Source of the DNA: Streptomyces lienomycini
GTDB lineage: Bacteria > Actinomycetota > Actinomycetes > Streptomycetales > Streptomycetaceae
Length of the DNA stretch: 64,000 nt
Assembly (NCBI RefSeq): GCF_027947595.1
Contig: NZ_CP116257.1
Location: 682,001-746,000 of the forward strand
Direction: 5' to 3'
Under the pieces are notes generated by a model. The model ran no database searches, was not told where the DNA came from, and was given only the letters and a program-made list of their open reading frames with translations. Made by a program: the position numbers and the translations under genes. This document shows, one piece after another, positions 33,894 to 42,269 of the stretch (its first letter is position 1; each line of letters starts with the position of its first letter).

Positions 33894-35651
33894 TCAGATC
33901 CGGTGCACCGTGTGCAAGGCCCTCGCGTACGTCCCCGTCCCGTCGAGGAGCGAGTTGCCGCCCAGGTCGGACATGGTCGGCCCGTTGACCGTCTTGCGGC
34001 TGGACAGGAAGCGGCGCCGCCCGGTGCTGTCCTCGCCGAGGTGGATGCCGACGTGGTCGGTCGTGGCCACCTCGTTGTCGTCGCCCGAGTCGGCGTTGAA
34101 CAGCACGAGGTCGCCGGGCTGGAGCTGCTCGGCCGCGGGCGGCTCCTGGCCGTCGGTCCGGGCGACGCGCACGCCGGGGGAGTGGTCGGCCATGTCCCGG
34201 GACCTGCGGGGCAGGCGGGTGCCGGAGGTGTCCTCGCCCGCGGCCAGCGGCACGCCCATGTGGTAGCCGTAGACCATGCGGGTGTAGCCGGAGCAGTCGA
34301 GGTTGCCGACCTGCTTGCTGGACGGACCGGTGTGGGCGCCGTCCGGGAAGGTCCAGCCGGTGTTCATGTACTCGTGGAAGTCGGCGCCCTCGTAGCGGTA
34401 CCCCCGCGGGTCCAGGTAGCCGTACCCCGCCTCGCCCATGACCTGCCTGCCCGCGGCCGGGCCGGAACCGGCGACCACGGGGGACGCTCCGGCGAGGAAC
34501 ATCGCGGCGTGGGCCAGGACGTCCGGGGCCGTGGAGCCCGACCAGCCGCGGACCAGCCCCTCCAGCTCGGGTGTGAAGACTCCGTCGAAGGGCTCGGGCA
34601 GGATCCGCACCCAGTCGGAGTGGGTGACGGTCGGCGGTTCCGCCCAGTCCCCGGCGTCCACCTGGAACCGGCTGACGCGCAGGGTGACCGGCAGATTGGT
34701 GCAGCCCCGGTTGGCGAGCGCGCGCAGGCCGACACGGCCCTTGCCGAAGGTGGCGTCGGTGACGTCGAAGGCCCACGCGGACGGCTCGGTGCCCGTGGCG
34801 GACCACGCCTTGGCCCGGACCCGGGTGCCCTCGCGGCGGACCCGTATCGCCCAGTCGGTGCCCGCGGGCACGCCCTCGGCGAGTGCCACGGCCGGGGCCA
34901 GCTGCGTGACCGTGTCGTCGACCTCCTTCTCCACCCGGAGCTGGACCGCGCCGGAGGTGGTGAAGGACAGCCGGGCCCGGTAGTTGTTGTGGGTGTTCTG
35001 GTAGCCGAAGGAGAGGGCGTAGGAGCAGGCGTCGCCGGCCGGCACCTTGTCGAACCGCGCGACGGACCGCACGTCCACGTCGGTGATCCCGTCGTCCCGG
35101 AGGCTGGCGTGGCGGCTGGCGTAGTCGGTGGTGAGGGCGATGATCCCGGCGCCCGGCACCACCGAGTAGTCGGTGTCCACCGGCCCGAGGGTGGACCAGC
35201 TCCCACCGCCCGGGGAGGTCCCCCAGTACGCGCGGTCGCCGTCGGGCAGTGAGGTGTCGGGCAGGGTGCGCGCGAAGTCGTCCACGAAGGGCTTCTTGTT
35301 CTCGGTGAACGTCCGCTCCGGCCCCGGCAGCAGCACGCTGCGGGCTCCGTGGGTCAGCAGCGCGACGCGTCTGCCGCCGGAGGTGACCTCGGTGCGGGCG
35401 GGAGTACCCGGCAGCACGGTGGCGGTGAGCCGGGACTCCAGGGTGAGGCTGCTGAAGTACGCGGGGTTCAGCGGCGGCAGCGTCACCGAGGAACGGGGCG
35501 ACGCCAGACCGGCCGACGCGACCGGCGAGGCCGCCGGAGCGGCGGTCGGAGTGGCGCGCGCGGGGGAGGCGGCGGCCGTGCCGCCGAACGGGACGGTGGC
35601 GGCCGAGGCGGCGAGGGCGGCGAGCACGCCGCGCCGTGAGGTGTTGGTCAT
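33894..35651 (-). CDS. secreted NlpC/P60-like cysteine peptidase with lectin-like middle domain
   Basis: 585 aa from ATG 35651. The N-terminus TSRRGVLAALAASAATVPFGGTAAA has a twin-arginine pair and a hydrophobic core, so Tat export is likely. Residues ~60-340 are beta-rich and resemble a concanavalin-like/laminin-G fold (FGYQNTHNNYRARLSFTTSGAVQLRVE). The C-terminal domain has the catalytic Cys453 in NLDCSGYTRMVYGYHMGVPL, a hydrophobic PGDLVLFN turn, and His in DHVGIHLGE. It probably hydrolyses peptidoglycan stem peptides or another amide outside the membrane. The combination with a lectin-like region is uncommon. Confidence 0.82.
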   Translation of the reverse strand: MTNTSRRGVLAALAASAATVPFGGTAAASPARATPTAAPAASPVASAGLASPRSSVTLPPLNPAYFSSLTLESRLTATVLPGTPARTEVTSGGRRVALLTHGARSVLLPGPERTFTENKKPFVDDFARTLPDTSLPDGDRAYWGTSPGGGSWSTLGPVDTDYSVVPGAGIIALTTDYASRHASLRDDGITDVDVRSVARFDKVPAGDACSYALSFGYQNTHNNYRARLSFTTSGAVQLRVEKEVDDTVTQLAPAVALAEGVPAGTDWAIRVRREGTRVRAKAWSATGTEPSAWAFDVTDATFGKGRVGLRALANRGCTNLPVTLRVSRFQVDAGDWAEPPTVTHSDWVRILPEPFDGVFTPELEGLVRGWSGSTAPDVLAHAAMFLAGASPVVAGSGPAAGRQVMGEAGYGYLDPRGYRYEGADFHEYMNTGWTFPDGAHTGPSSKQVGNLDCSGYTRMVYGYHMGVPLAAGEDTSGTRLPRRSRDMADHSPGVRVARTDGQEPPAAEQLQPGDLVLFNADSGDDNEVATTDHVGIHLGEDSTGRRRFLSSRKTVNGPTMSDLGGNSLLDGTGTYARALHTVHRI

Positions 35652-35754
35652 GCCGTCATGATCGGCCCCGGCGCGGCGTGTTCGGCACCCGCGGACTCGT
35701 CGAAGCCGACGCGACATCCGATCCGCGTGTCCGGTGGTGTGAGCCGGGGGAGGG

Positions 35755-36309
35755 CTACTCGTCCTCGAAGACCGCCTCGGCCGAGGCCGCGGTGACGGCC
35801 CGTGCGAGCCAGTGACGGAGAACCTCGGGGTCGTCGCACTCCGTGATGCGCGTACGGACGCCGTCCGAGATGTCGAGGCCACGCTGTTCCAGGACCAGCA
35901 GCACATCCTGGGCGCCCTGCTGGGCGCGGCCCTGCTCACGGCCTTGCTCGCGGCCTTGCTCGCGGCCTTCGTCGCGGATCTCTTCGGAGATGTACGACTT
36001 GTAGAAGGAGAGGTCCACGGCCACCAGATTCCTCCAGAGGTGCCTGGCCGGGCGGTTGCCCAGCCCATGTGCGGTGAATTCGACGATGGGGGCGGCGACG
36101 TCTTCGGGCGCGTCCCTCAATGCGGTGGACAGAGCCTTCAGTATCGCATTGACGACCGGCTCCGTGGCGTGTGTGATGGCCGCCAGACTGGCCAGGACCA
36201 GGTCGGCACGGGCCTCGTTCGGATCGGTGATCACCGGCATGTTGTGAGGGCCGGCGACCACGGGCCGCAGAGTCAGGGTGGGCAACTCGGGCGGTCCGCT
36301 GGTTACCAC
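35755..36309 (-). pseudogene. truncated Rpn-like (recombination-promoting nuclease/transposase family) protein
   Basis: The 184 codons from GTG 36309 correspond to only the C-terminal part of a Streptomyces family I know as Rpn-like: ELPTLTLRPVVAGPHNMPVIT, then a helical region, a RDEGREQGREQ repeat and a last helical segment VLEQRGLDISDGVRTRITECDD. In the same frame, upstream of 36309, homologous residues continue without a start codon (TWTKYRLPAALLVVCQDHATAKWAQRVV, up to ~36390), and an in-frame TAG follows at 36442. The N-terminal nuclease lobe is missing or replaced, so the gene is probably a decayed remnant. Confidence 0.65.
35927..35974. repeat. 12-bp tandem repeat, four units
   Basis: Four head-to-tail copies of CGGCCTTGCTCG (slightly varied in units 1 and 4) encode the GREQ repeat on the minus strand. 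Prone to slippage; the repeat number probably varies among strains. Confidence 0.8.
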
Positions 36310-36793
36310 CCGCTGCGCCCATTTCGCCGTGGCATGGTCCTGGCAGACGACCAGGAGGGCTGCGGGCAGCCGGTACTTCGTCCAGGTGGGCCGTGTCGGC
36401 CGCGGACAGCAGCAGCCGGGAATCGCGTCGCCGCAGGTCGGCTAGGAGGTCGGTGGCCGCCTGGAAGAGGGCGGGGGCGAAGTCTTTTGGATCTGCCTGC
36501 TTGCGCTGAGAGTAGGGGAGTTGAGGTCCCCGAAATCCAGCTGAGCCGGTGATGTTCACTCGCCCGAGTGACGACGCGCCTCGGGAGGAGGGGTGGGGCT
36601 TGGTGGGGTCATTTCTCCCGGGTTCTTGCTCTTGGTAGGCGCCGACGGCACCGCAACCTCAGAACGTGGGTTGCGGTGCCGTGACGGGACACTTCAGTCG
36701 ATTTTGTCCTTGCGGCGCTCGTATGAGTGGGGCGTGAACAGTTCTGGGGGGTGTGTTCACGGTTTTGGGGAACCGTCGTCGGCCTCCGCGTCG
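36310..36793. other. non-coding or decayed region
   Basis: No intact gene. 36310-36440 is the decayed 5' continuation of the Rpn-like gene. The minus strand 36444-36559 stays open (a segment with ALFQAATDLLADLRRRD), but I do not recognise it. From 36600 the base composition is lower in G+C than its surroundings, and there are several inverted repeats (36645-36682, GTGAAC/GTTCAC at 36734-36760, GGTT/AACC at 36761-36774). Confidence 0.5.
36645..36682. terminator. strong inverted repeat, probable terminator
   Basis: A 14-bp perfect stem (36645-36658 with 36669-36682), 10-nt loop. It lies 112 nt beyond the stop of the MmyB-like regulator (minus strand) in an otherwise gene-free stretch. It may terminate that gene or be left from a lost one. 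Confidence 0.55.
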
Positions 36794-37654
36794 TCAGCCC
36801 GTCGGCCCGGCGACCTCCTGTGTCCCCACCACCGCCAACAACTCCAGCAGCCCCGCGCTGTCGGTTCCCACGGCCGGGGTGAACCAGAGGAGCCGCTGAC
36901 GGCCGTCCTCGCTGAAGAGGTGGAGGCAGTTGACCTCGATCACGCCGAGCGCGGGGTGGACCAGGCGTTTGCGGTCCTCCCGCCGGACGGCGACGTCGTG
37001 GTCGGCCCACAGCGCGGCGAACTCGGGGGAGACGTCGAGCAGCGTCCGGATCATCGCGCCGACCTCCGCGTCCTTCTTGTCCCTGCGCGCCGCGGCGGCC
37101 CGCAGGTCCGCGACGAAGGAGCGGGACTTGCCCTCGTGGTCGGCCTCCGGGTACAGGCGCCGGGCGTCCGGTTCGGTGAACCACCGGTGGACGAAGCTGG
37201 CCCGGGGCCCCCGGAACCCGGACTGGTCCCCGAGCAGCGCCACCGCCAGCGGATTCTGTACGAGCGTGACGTGCAGGTCGGTGATCACCTGCGCCGGGGT
37301 CGAGGTCAGCCGCCCGAGCAGGTCGAGCATGCCGGGGTGCACGTGCGACGCGGCCCCGCCCTGCGCGGGCACCGGCCGGTCGGCGAGCCGGTACACGTAG
37401 TCCCGCTCGTCGGCGGACAGGCGCAGCGCACGCGCCAGCGCGGCGAGCATCTGCTCGGACGGCTGGGACCCGGCGCCGCGCTCCAACTCGTTGTAGTAGT
37501 CCACGGACGCCCCGGCGAGCTGGGCGACCTCCTCACGGCGCAGCCCCGGCACCCGGCGGCGCGGTCCGGCCGGGAGACCGACCTCGGCCGGGCGGATGCG
37601 TTCCCGGCGCGATCGCAGGAACGTCCCCAGCTCGGCGTACTTCACGGCGCTCAT
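36794..37654 (-). CDS. XRE family regulator with MmyB-like ligand-binding domain
   Basis: 286 aa from ATG 37654 (ATG 37663 is possible). The N-terminal HTH (~8-75) has LGTFLRSRRERI, then GLRREEVAQLAGASVDYYNELERGAGSQPSEQMLAALARALRLSADE. A PAS-like C-terminal MmyB ligand-binding domain (~100-270) includes QNPLAVALLG, FVADLRAAAARR, HPALGVIEV and QRLLWFTPAVGTDS. Divergent from the SDR gene (86-nt gap between starts), which it very likely controls; fatty acids are suggested ligands for the family. Confidence 0.88.
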   Translation of the reverse strand: MSAVKYAELGTFLRSRRERIRPAEVGLPAGPRRRVPGLRREEVAQLAGASVDYYNELERGAGSQPSEQMLAALARALRLSADERDYVYRLADRPVPAQGGAASHVHPGMLDLLGRLTSTPAQVITDLHVTLVQNPLAVALLGDQSGFRGPRASFVHRWFTEPDARRLYPEADHEGKSRSFVADLRAAAARRDKKDAEVGAMIRTLLDVSPEFAALWADHDVAVRREDRKRLVHPALGVIEVNCLHLFSEDGRQRLLWFTPAVGTDSAGLLELLAVVGTQEVAGPTG

Positions 37655-37740
37655 GCCGTCCATTCTGCGCCGGGCCGGGCCGGTGACCCAGGGGATGACA
37701 TCCCCTGGCTGCGCGGGCCGGCCGCGCGCATCGTGGAGAC

Positions 37741-38520
37741 ATGACCACGCACACGCACCACACAGACCAGCAGCATCCCGAACCGGCGGCCGGGCCCCGG
37801 GTCGCCGTCGTCACCGGGGGATCGCGCGGCATCGGCCGGGCCGTCTCGCAGAAGCTCGCCGAGGACGGTCTGGCCGTCGTCGTGAACTACGCCCGTGACG
37901 CCTCGGCCGCCGAGGAGACGGTGGAGGCGATCACCGCGGCCGGGGGCAGGGCCGTCGCCGTCCAGGCGGACGTGGCGGAGGAGAAGGAGGTCGCCGCGCT
38001 GTTCGACCGCGCGGAGGACGAGTTCGGCGGCGTCGACGTGGTCGTCAACTCGGCCGGGCGGATGACGCTGTCGACCGTCGCCGACCTGGACCTGGCGGCG
38101 CTCGACGCCATGCACCGCACCAACATCCGCGGCACCTTCGTCGTCGCCCAGCAGGCGGCGCGGCGGCTGCGCGCGGGGGGCTCCTTCATCGGGTTCTCGA
38201 CGTCCGTCGTCGGCGCGCAGTACCCCACGTACGGCGCGTACGCGGCGAGCAAGGGCGCCGTGGAGGCGATGACCCTGATCCTCGCGCGGGAGCTGCGCGG
38301 CCGGGACGTCACCGTGAACACGGTCGCCCCCGGGCCGACGGCCACGGATCTCTTCCTCGACGGCAAGACGCCCGAGCAGGTCGACCGGCTCGCGAAGACG
38401 CCGCCCCTGGAACGGCTGGGCAGCCCCGAGGACATCGCCGCCGTGGTGGCCTTCCTCGGCAGCCCCGCCGGACACTGGGTGAACGGCCAGATCCTGCGCG
38501 CCAACGGAGGACTGGTCTGA
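37741..38520 (+). CDS. SDR family oxidoreductase
   Basis: 259 aa. Classical short-chain dehydrogenase/reductase. NAD(P)-binding TGGSRGIG (residues 25-32), NSAG (103-106), active-site Ser153/Ser155, Tyr167 and Lys171 (YAASK), then NTVAPGPTATDLF. The Asn-Tyr-Ala-Arg after strand 2 suggests NADP preference. The N-terminus has a His/Gln-rich lead (MTTHTHHTDQQH). Specific substrate unknown. Stop overlaps the tautomerase start (TGATG), and the MmyB-like regulator is divergent, so the three form one functional locus. Confidence 0.9.
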   Translation: MTTHTHHTDQQHPEPAAGPRVAVVTGGSRGIGRAVSQKLAEDGLAVVVNYARDASAAEETVEAITAAGGRAVAVQADVAEEKEVAALFDRAEDEFGGVDVVVNSAGRMTLSTVADLDLAALDAMHRTNIRGTFVVAQQAARRLRAGGSFIGFSTSVVGAQYPTYGAYAASKGAVEAMTLILARELRGRDVTVNTVAPGPTATDLFLDGKTPEQVDRLAKTPPLERLGSPEDIAAVVAFLGSPAGHWVNGQILRANGGLV

Positions 38521-38732
38521 TGCCCTTCGCCCACTTCAAGGTCCCCGCGGGCACGCTGTCGGCGGAGGACAAGAAGAAGATCGTCGAACGCACCACCGAC
38601 CTCTACGCGGAGATCTACGGGGAGCGCGCCCGTCCCACCACCGTCGTCCTGGTGGACGAGGTCCCCGATGGCGGCTGGGGCGTCGCGGGGCACGTCCTCA
38701 CGGCGGAGATGCTCAACGGCGACGGTGGATGA
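38520..38732 (+). CDS. 4-oxalocrotonate tautomerase-like protein
   Basis: 70 aa. After Met removal the N-terminus is Pro1 (PFAHFKVPAGTLSAEDKKKIVERTTDLYAEI), the catalytic general base of the tautomerase superfamily. Length and the beta-alpha-beta pattern (TTVVLVDEVPDGGWGVAG) match 4-OT-like trimers/hexamers. Translationally coupled to the SDR through a 1-nt TGATG overlap. Likely acts with it on a keto/enol or unsaturated carbonyl substrate. Confidence 0.88.
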   Translation: MPFAHFKVPAGTLSAEDKKKIVERTTDLYAEIYGERARPTTVVLVDEVPDGGWGVAGHVLTAEMLNGDGG

Positions 38733-38856
38733 CGGCTGGCGCGGGCGCCCGGGGAATCCCGGCCGCCCGCGCCCGACGGCCGCTCACTATCACCCGATAT
38801 GCGAAAACTGTGTCTCACATAGTGGTCGCACTCTGCGCCGGGTGCTGGCCAGGATG

Positions 38857-40366
<1,510 letters not shown>

Positions 40367-40380
40367 CGGACCCGACGGAC

Positions 40381-40408
40381 GGGGCCCCACCGCGGGACGG
40401 CGGGGCCC
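40381..40408 (+). terminator. terminator after gdhA
   Basis: GGGCCCC (40382-40388) pairs with GGGGCCC (40402-40408); the inner CGC/GCG can add three pairs. It begins 15 nt after the gdhA stop. Confidence 0.6.
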
Positions 40409-40417
40409 TGTCCCGGC

Positions 40418-40503
40418 GTGGCACGCTTCGCCGAGCTCGACATGCCCGCGGAGCTGCTGGCCGAGCTGGGCTCGCAGGGCGTGGCCGTACCCGTCCCCGG
40501 GCA
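40418..40503 (+). pseudogene. 5' remnant of a DEAD-box RNA helicase gene
   Basis: Translation from GTG 40418 gives ARFAELDMPAELLAELGSQG followed by VAVPVP, which closely resembles the N-terminal Q-motif region of DEAD-box helicases (F-LxxP-LL-AL--QG---P-PIQ). After ~28 codons the similarity stops abruptly, with no PTREL, DEAD or SAT motifs anywhere. I recall a DEAD-box helicase gene close to gdhA in S. coelicolor, so this is best read as the stub of a deleted gene. Confidence 0.45.
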
Positions 40504-40522
40504 CACGAGGCGGGGGAGCGGA

Positions 40523-40882
40523 TCAGTGGTCGGAGTAGCTGAAGTCGCCCACGGTCCAGGCGCTGACGTTCTCGAGCGCCACGCGGTACATCCCGCCCGT
40601 TTCGGGGATGCCCATCGTGCCCTGGAGGATCCGGGCGACGTGGAAGTGAAGGTGCGTGGGTGGTCCGTCCCTCTTGGCGGGAGTCTTGAAGGCGGTGGAG
40701 AAGGCACCCAGCTCGGCGGAGTCCGTCAGCACCTCCGACACCCGCTGTCTCCACACGCTCTCGGGGGCCAGGCGACCGGTGATGACAGCACCGTGGGTGA
40801 CCACGGTCAAGGACATCCGGCTGGTCTGTCCGGACTCCACGAGAGCAGCGATGTCAATGAGCAGCTCGTCAGGCTTCGACAT
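40523..40882 (-). CDS. small GvpU-like accessory protein
   Basis: 119 aa from ATG 40882. It begins with a helix (KPDELLIDIAALVESG), then a strand pair SRMSLTVVTHGAVITGRLAPESVWRQRVSEVL, a variable loop, and HLHFHVARIL followed by MYRVALENVSAWTVGDF. This order (VTV-GG--ISG-L followed by a hydrophobic hairpin) resembles GvpU-like gas-vesicle accessory proteins, but no other gas-vesicle gene is present, so the assignment is tentative. Probably cotranscribed with the MerR gene (49-nt gap). Confidence 0.55.
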   Translation of the reverse strand: MSKPDELLIDIAALVESGQTSRMSLTVVTHGAVITGRLAPESVWRQRVSEVLTDSAELGAFSTAFKTPAKRDGPPTHLHFHVARILQGTMGIPETGGMYRVALENVSAWTVGDFSYSDH

Positions 40883-40931
40883 GGGCAAGGATTTTATCCG
40901 CCGGTCCGCCCGGGCGGACCGGTCGGTGGCC

Positions 40932-41288
40932 CTACCGTGCGGAACGGCCGCTCCCGGGCCTGTCGCCGGGGGCTTCGGCACCACCGCGCCGCAGTTCCTC
41001 GTTCATGCGCTGGGCCTCTTCGAGCTGGTCCTCCAGGATGATGATGCGGCAGGCCGCCTCGATGGCAGTCCCCTGGTCGACCATCTCGCGGGCGCGAGCG
41101 GCGATACGCAGCTGGTAGCGGGAGTAGCGGCGATGGCCGCCCTCCGAGCGCAGCGGCGTGATCAGCCGGGCCTCACCGAGGGCCCGTAGGAAGGCGGGCG
41201 TGGTGCCGAGCATCTCGGCGGCTCGTCCCATGGTGTACGCGGGGTAGTCGTCGTCGTCGATCCGGTCGAGCGGTGTGCCTGCGGTCAT
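40932..41288 (-). CDS. MerR family transcriptional regulator
   Basis: 118 aa from ATG 41288 with AGAGGTG upstream. The N-terminal winged HTH YTMGRAAEMLGTTPAFLRALGEARLITPLRSEGGHRRYSRYQLRIAARAREMVDQGTAIEAACRII shows the MerR SEGGHRRY motif. A coiled coil follows (LEDQLEEAQRMNEELRR) with a charged tail. No effector-binding domain, like the short regulators often seen near heat-shock or gas-vesicle genes. Preceded by a strong hairpin and ~320-nt leader. Confidence 0.85.
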   Translation of the reverse strand: MTAGTPLDRIDDDDYPAYTMGRAAEMLGTTPAFLRALGEARLITPLRSEGGHRRYSRYQLRIAARAREMVDQGTAIEAACRIIILEDQLEEAQRMNEELRRGGAEAPGDRPGSGRSAR

Positions 41289-41316
41289 CTGCACCTCTGC
41301 TGGGGGAATGCGTCGA

Positions 41317-41348
41317 GGGGCCTTGGTGCCGAACGGCACCAAGGCCCC
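41317..41348 (-). terminator. leader hairpin before the MerR gene (possible attenuator)
   Basis: A 14-bp perfect stem (41317-41330 with 41335-41348) with a 4-nt loop. It ends 29 nt upstream of the MerR start codon and so would be transcribed in its leader. Could be an attenuator, or a terminator of an unseen plus-strand transcript. Confidence 0.5.
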
Positions 41349-41614
41349 GAGGGATTTGTAACACCATCTGTCGGCCTACTGCGCTGCCGACCTTCTGATT
41401 CCGCGCCGCCCCTTGCGGAGGGACGGGCAGTTGAGGGATCGCGGATGCGTGACCGTGGGACCACCTTCCGTTCCGGGGCCTGCGGTACCCGGTGAGAGCG
41501 TTCTCGCCCGGGCGATCCTGATGGCGTCCTCCTCCTTCTCTGTCGTACCTGTCGGTATGGCTCCTCGGGCAGTTCGTCTCTGCCGCGCCTCACTGACTTC
41601 CTGGCTACACCAGA

Positions 41615-41643
41615 AGCCTAGACCCCGTGACGGTCAATGTCTA
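41615..41643 (-). promoter_or_regulatory. candidate promoter of the MerR operon
   Basis: On the minus strand TAGACA, a 17-nt spacer and TAGGCT. It is the best promoter match in this leader and gives a ~320-nt 5' untranslated region. Confidence 0.4.
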
Positions 41644-41814
41644 CATCAGCCACTACAGGTTTTACTCCATACCGGTGAACAGATTTCTGCAGTGCGACCA
41701 CCGGCCTCCCGCCGGCAGGGCCCCTTCGCGGTGTGGCCCGCGTACTGGCCCGCGTACCGGTGTGGCCCACATGGCCCCTGGTGGCCGCGGGCCCCGCCGA
41801 CAAGACTTGCGCCC

Positions 41815-42147
41815 ATGCGGAAACTCTCCCTCGACGCCCTCGCCCGCGAGCACCTCGAACGCGCCGCGGCCTCCTCCAACGGCCGCAGCGCCACCACGGT
41901 CCACGGCGGACACGAACTGGTGCTGCGCCAGACCCTCCTCGCGCTGACCGCCGGGACCACCCTCGCCGAGCACGAGAACCCTGGCGAGGCGACCCTCCAG
42001 GTGCTGAGCGGCCGGGTCCGCCTCACCAGCGGCGACACCTCCTGGGACGGCCGGACCGGCGACCTCGTCCTGATCCCGCCGGCCCGCCACGGCCTGGAGG
42101 CGCTGGAGGACGCGGTGGTACTCCTGACGGTGGCCAAGAGCGGCTGA
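41815..42147 (+). CDS. cupin domain protein
   Basis: 110 aa. Single-domain cupin: GTTLAEHENPGEATLQVLSGRVRLTSGD covers motif 1 (His/Glu positions and G-E) and GDLVLIPPARHGLEALEDAVVLLTVAK covers motif 2 (P-HG). It may bind a metal through His/Glu/His, though motif 1 is weak. Start ATG 41815, at which homology starts; the open frame upstream is not supported. Function unknown, perhaps a small-molecule sensor or isomerase. Confidence 0.82.
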   Translation: MRKLSLDALAREHLERAAASSNGRSATTVHGGHELVLRQTLLALTAGTTLAEHENPGEATLQVLSGRVRLTSGDTSWDGRTGDLVLIPPARHGLEALEDAVVLLTVAKSG

Positions 42148-42269
42148 CCCGGCTCCGGCGGCGCCCCGGCTGAACCGGAGGCGAACTCCCCGCGAACAGG
42201 TCGCGGAGTCCGGGCGGCGGGTTGCCCAAAGCCCTACCGTTCGCGTGAACACTGTTCTTGTCTGTTCGA

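Larger units (their letters stand above)
41289..41814. other. long leader and intergenic region between MerR and cupin genes
   Basis: 526 nt without a convincing gene. It contains the hairpin at 41317-41348 and the minus-strand candidate promoter at 41615-41643. On the minus strand an open frame (41285-41593, Arg-rich) overlaps the leader but has no homology I recognise and unremarkable sequence, so it is not called. Confidence 0.5.

Noticed and set aside
40523..40882. Full gas-vesicle cluster
   Set aside because: The GvpU-like gene is alone; no GvpA, F, L or N-type protein is encoded within the window.
41285..41593. Arg-rich open frame in the MerR leader (minus strand)
   Set aside because: No homology or ribosome binding site, and overlaps the leader hairpin and MerR start; treated as leader RNA.
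42148..42257. Imperfect hairpin before the acyltransferase as a terminator or riboswitch
   Set aside because: The stem has a 2-nt bulge and only ~8 pairs; not distinguishable from background in GC-rich DNA.
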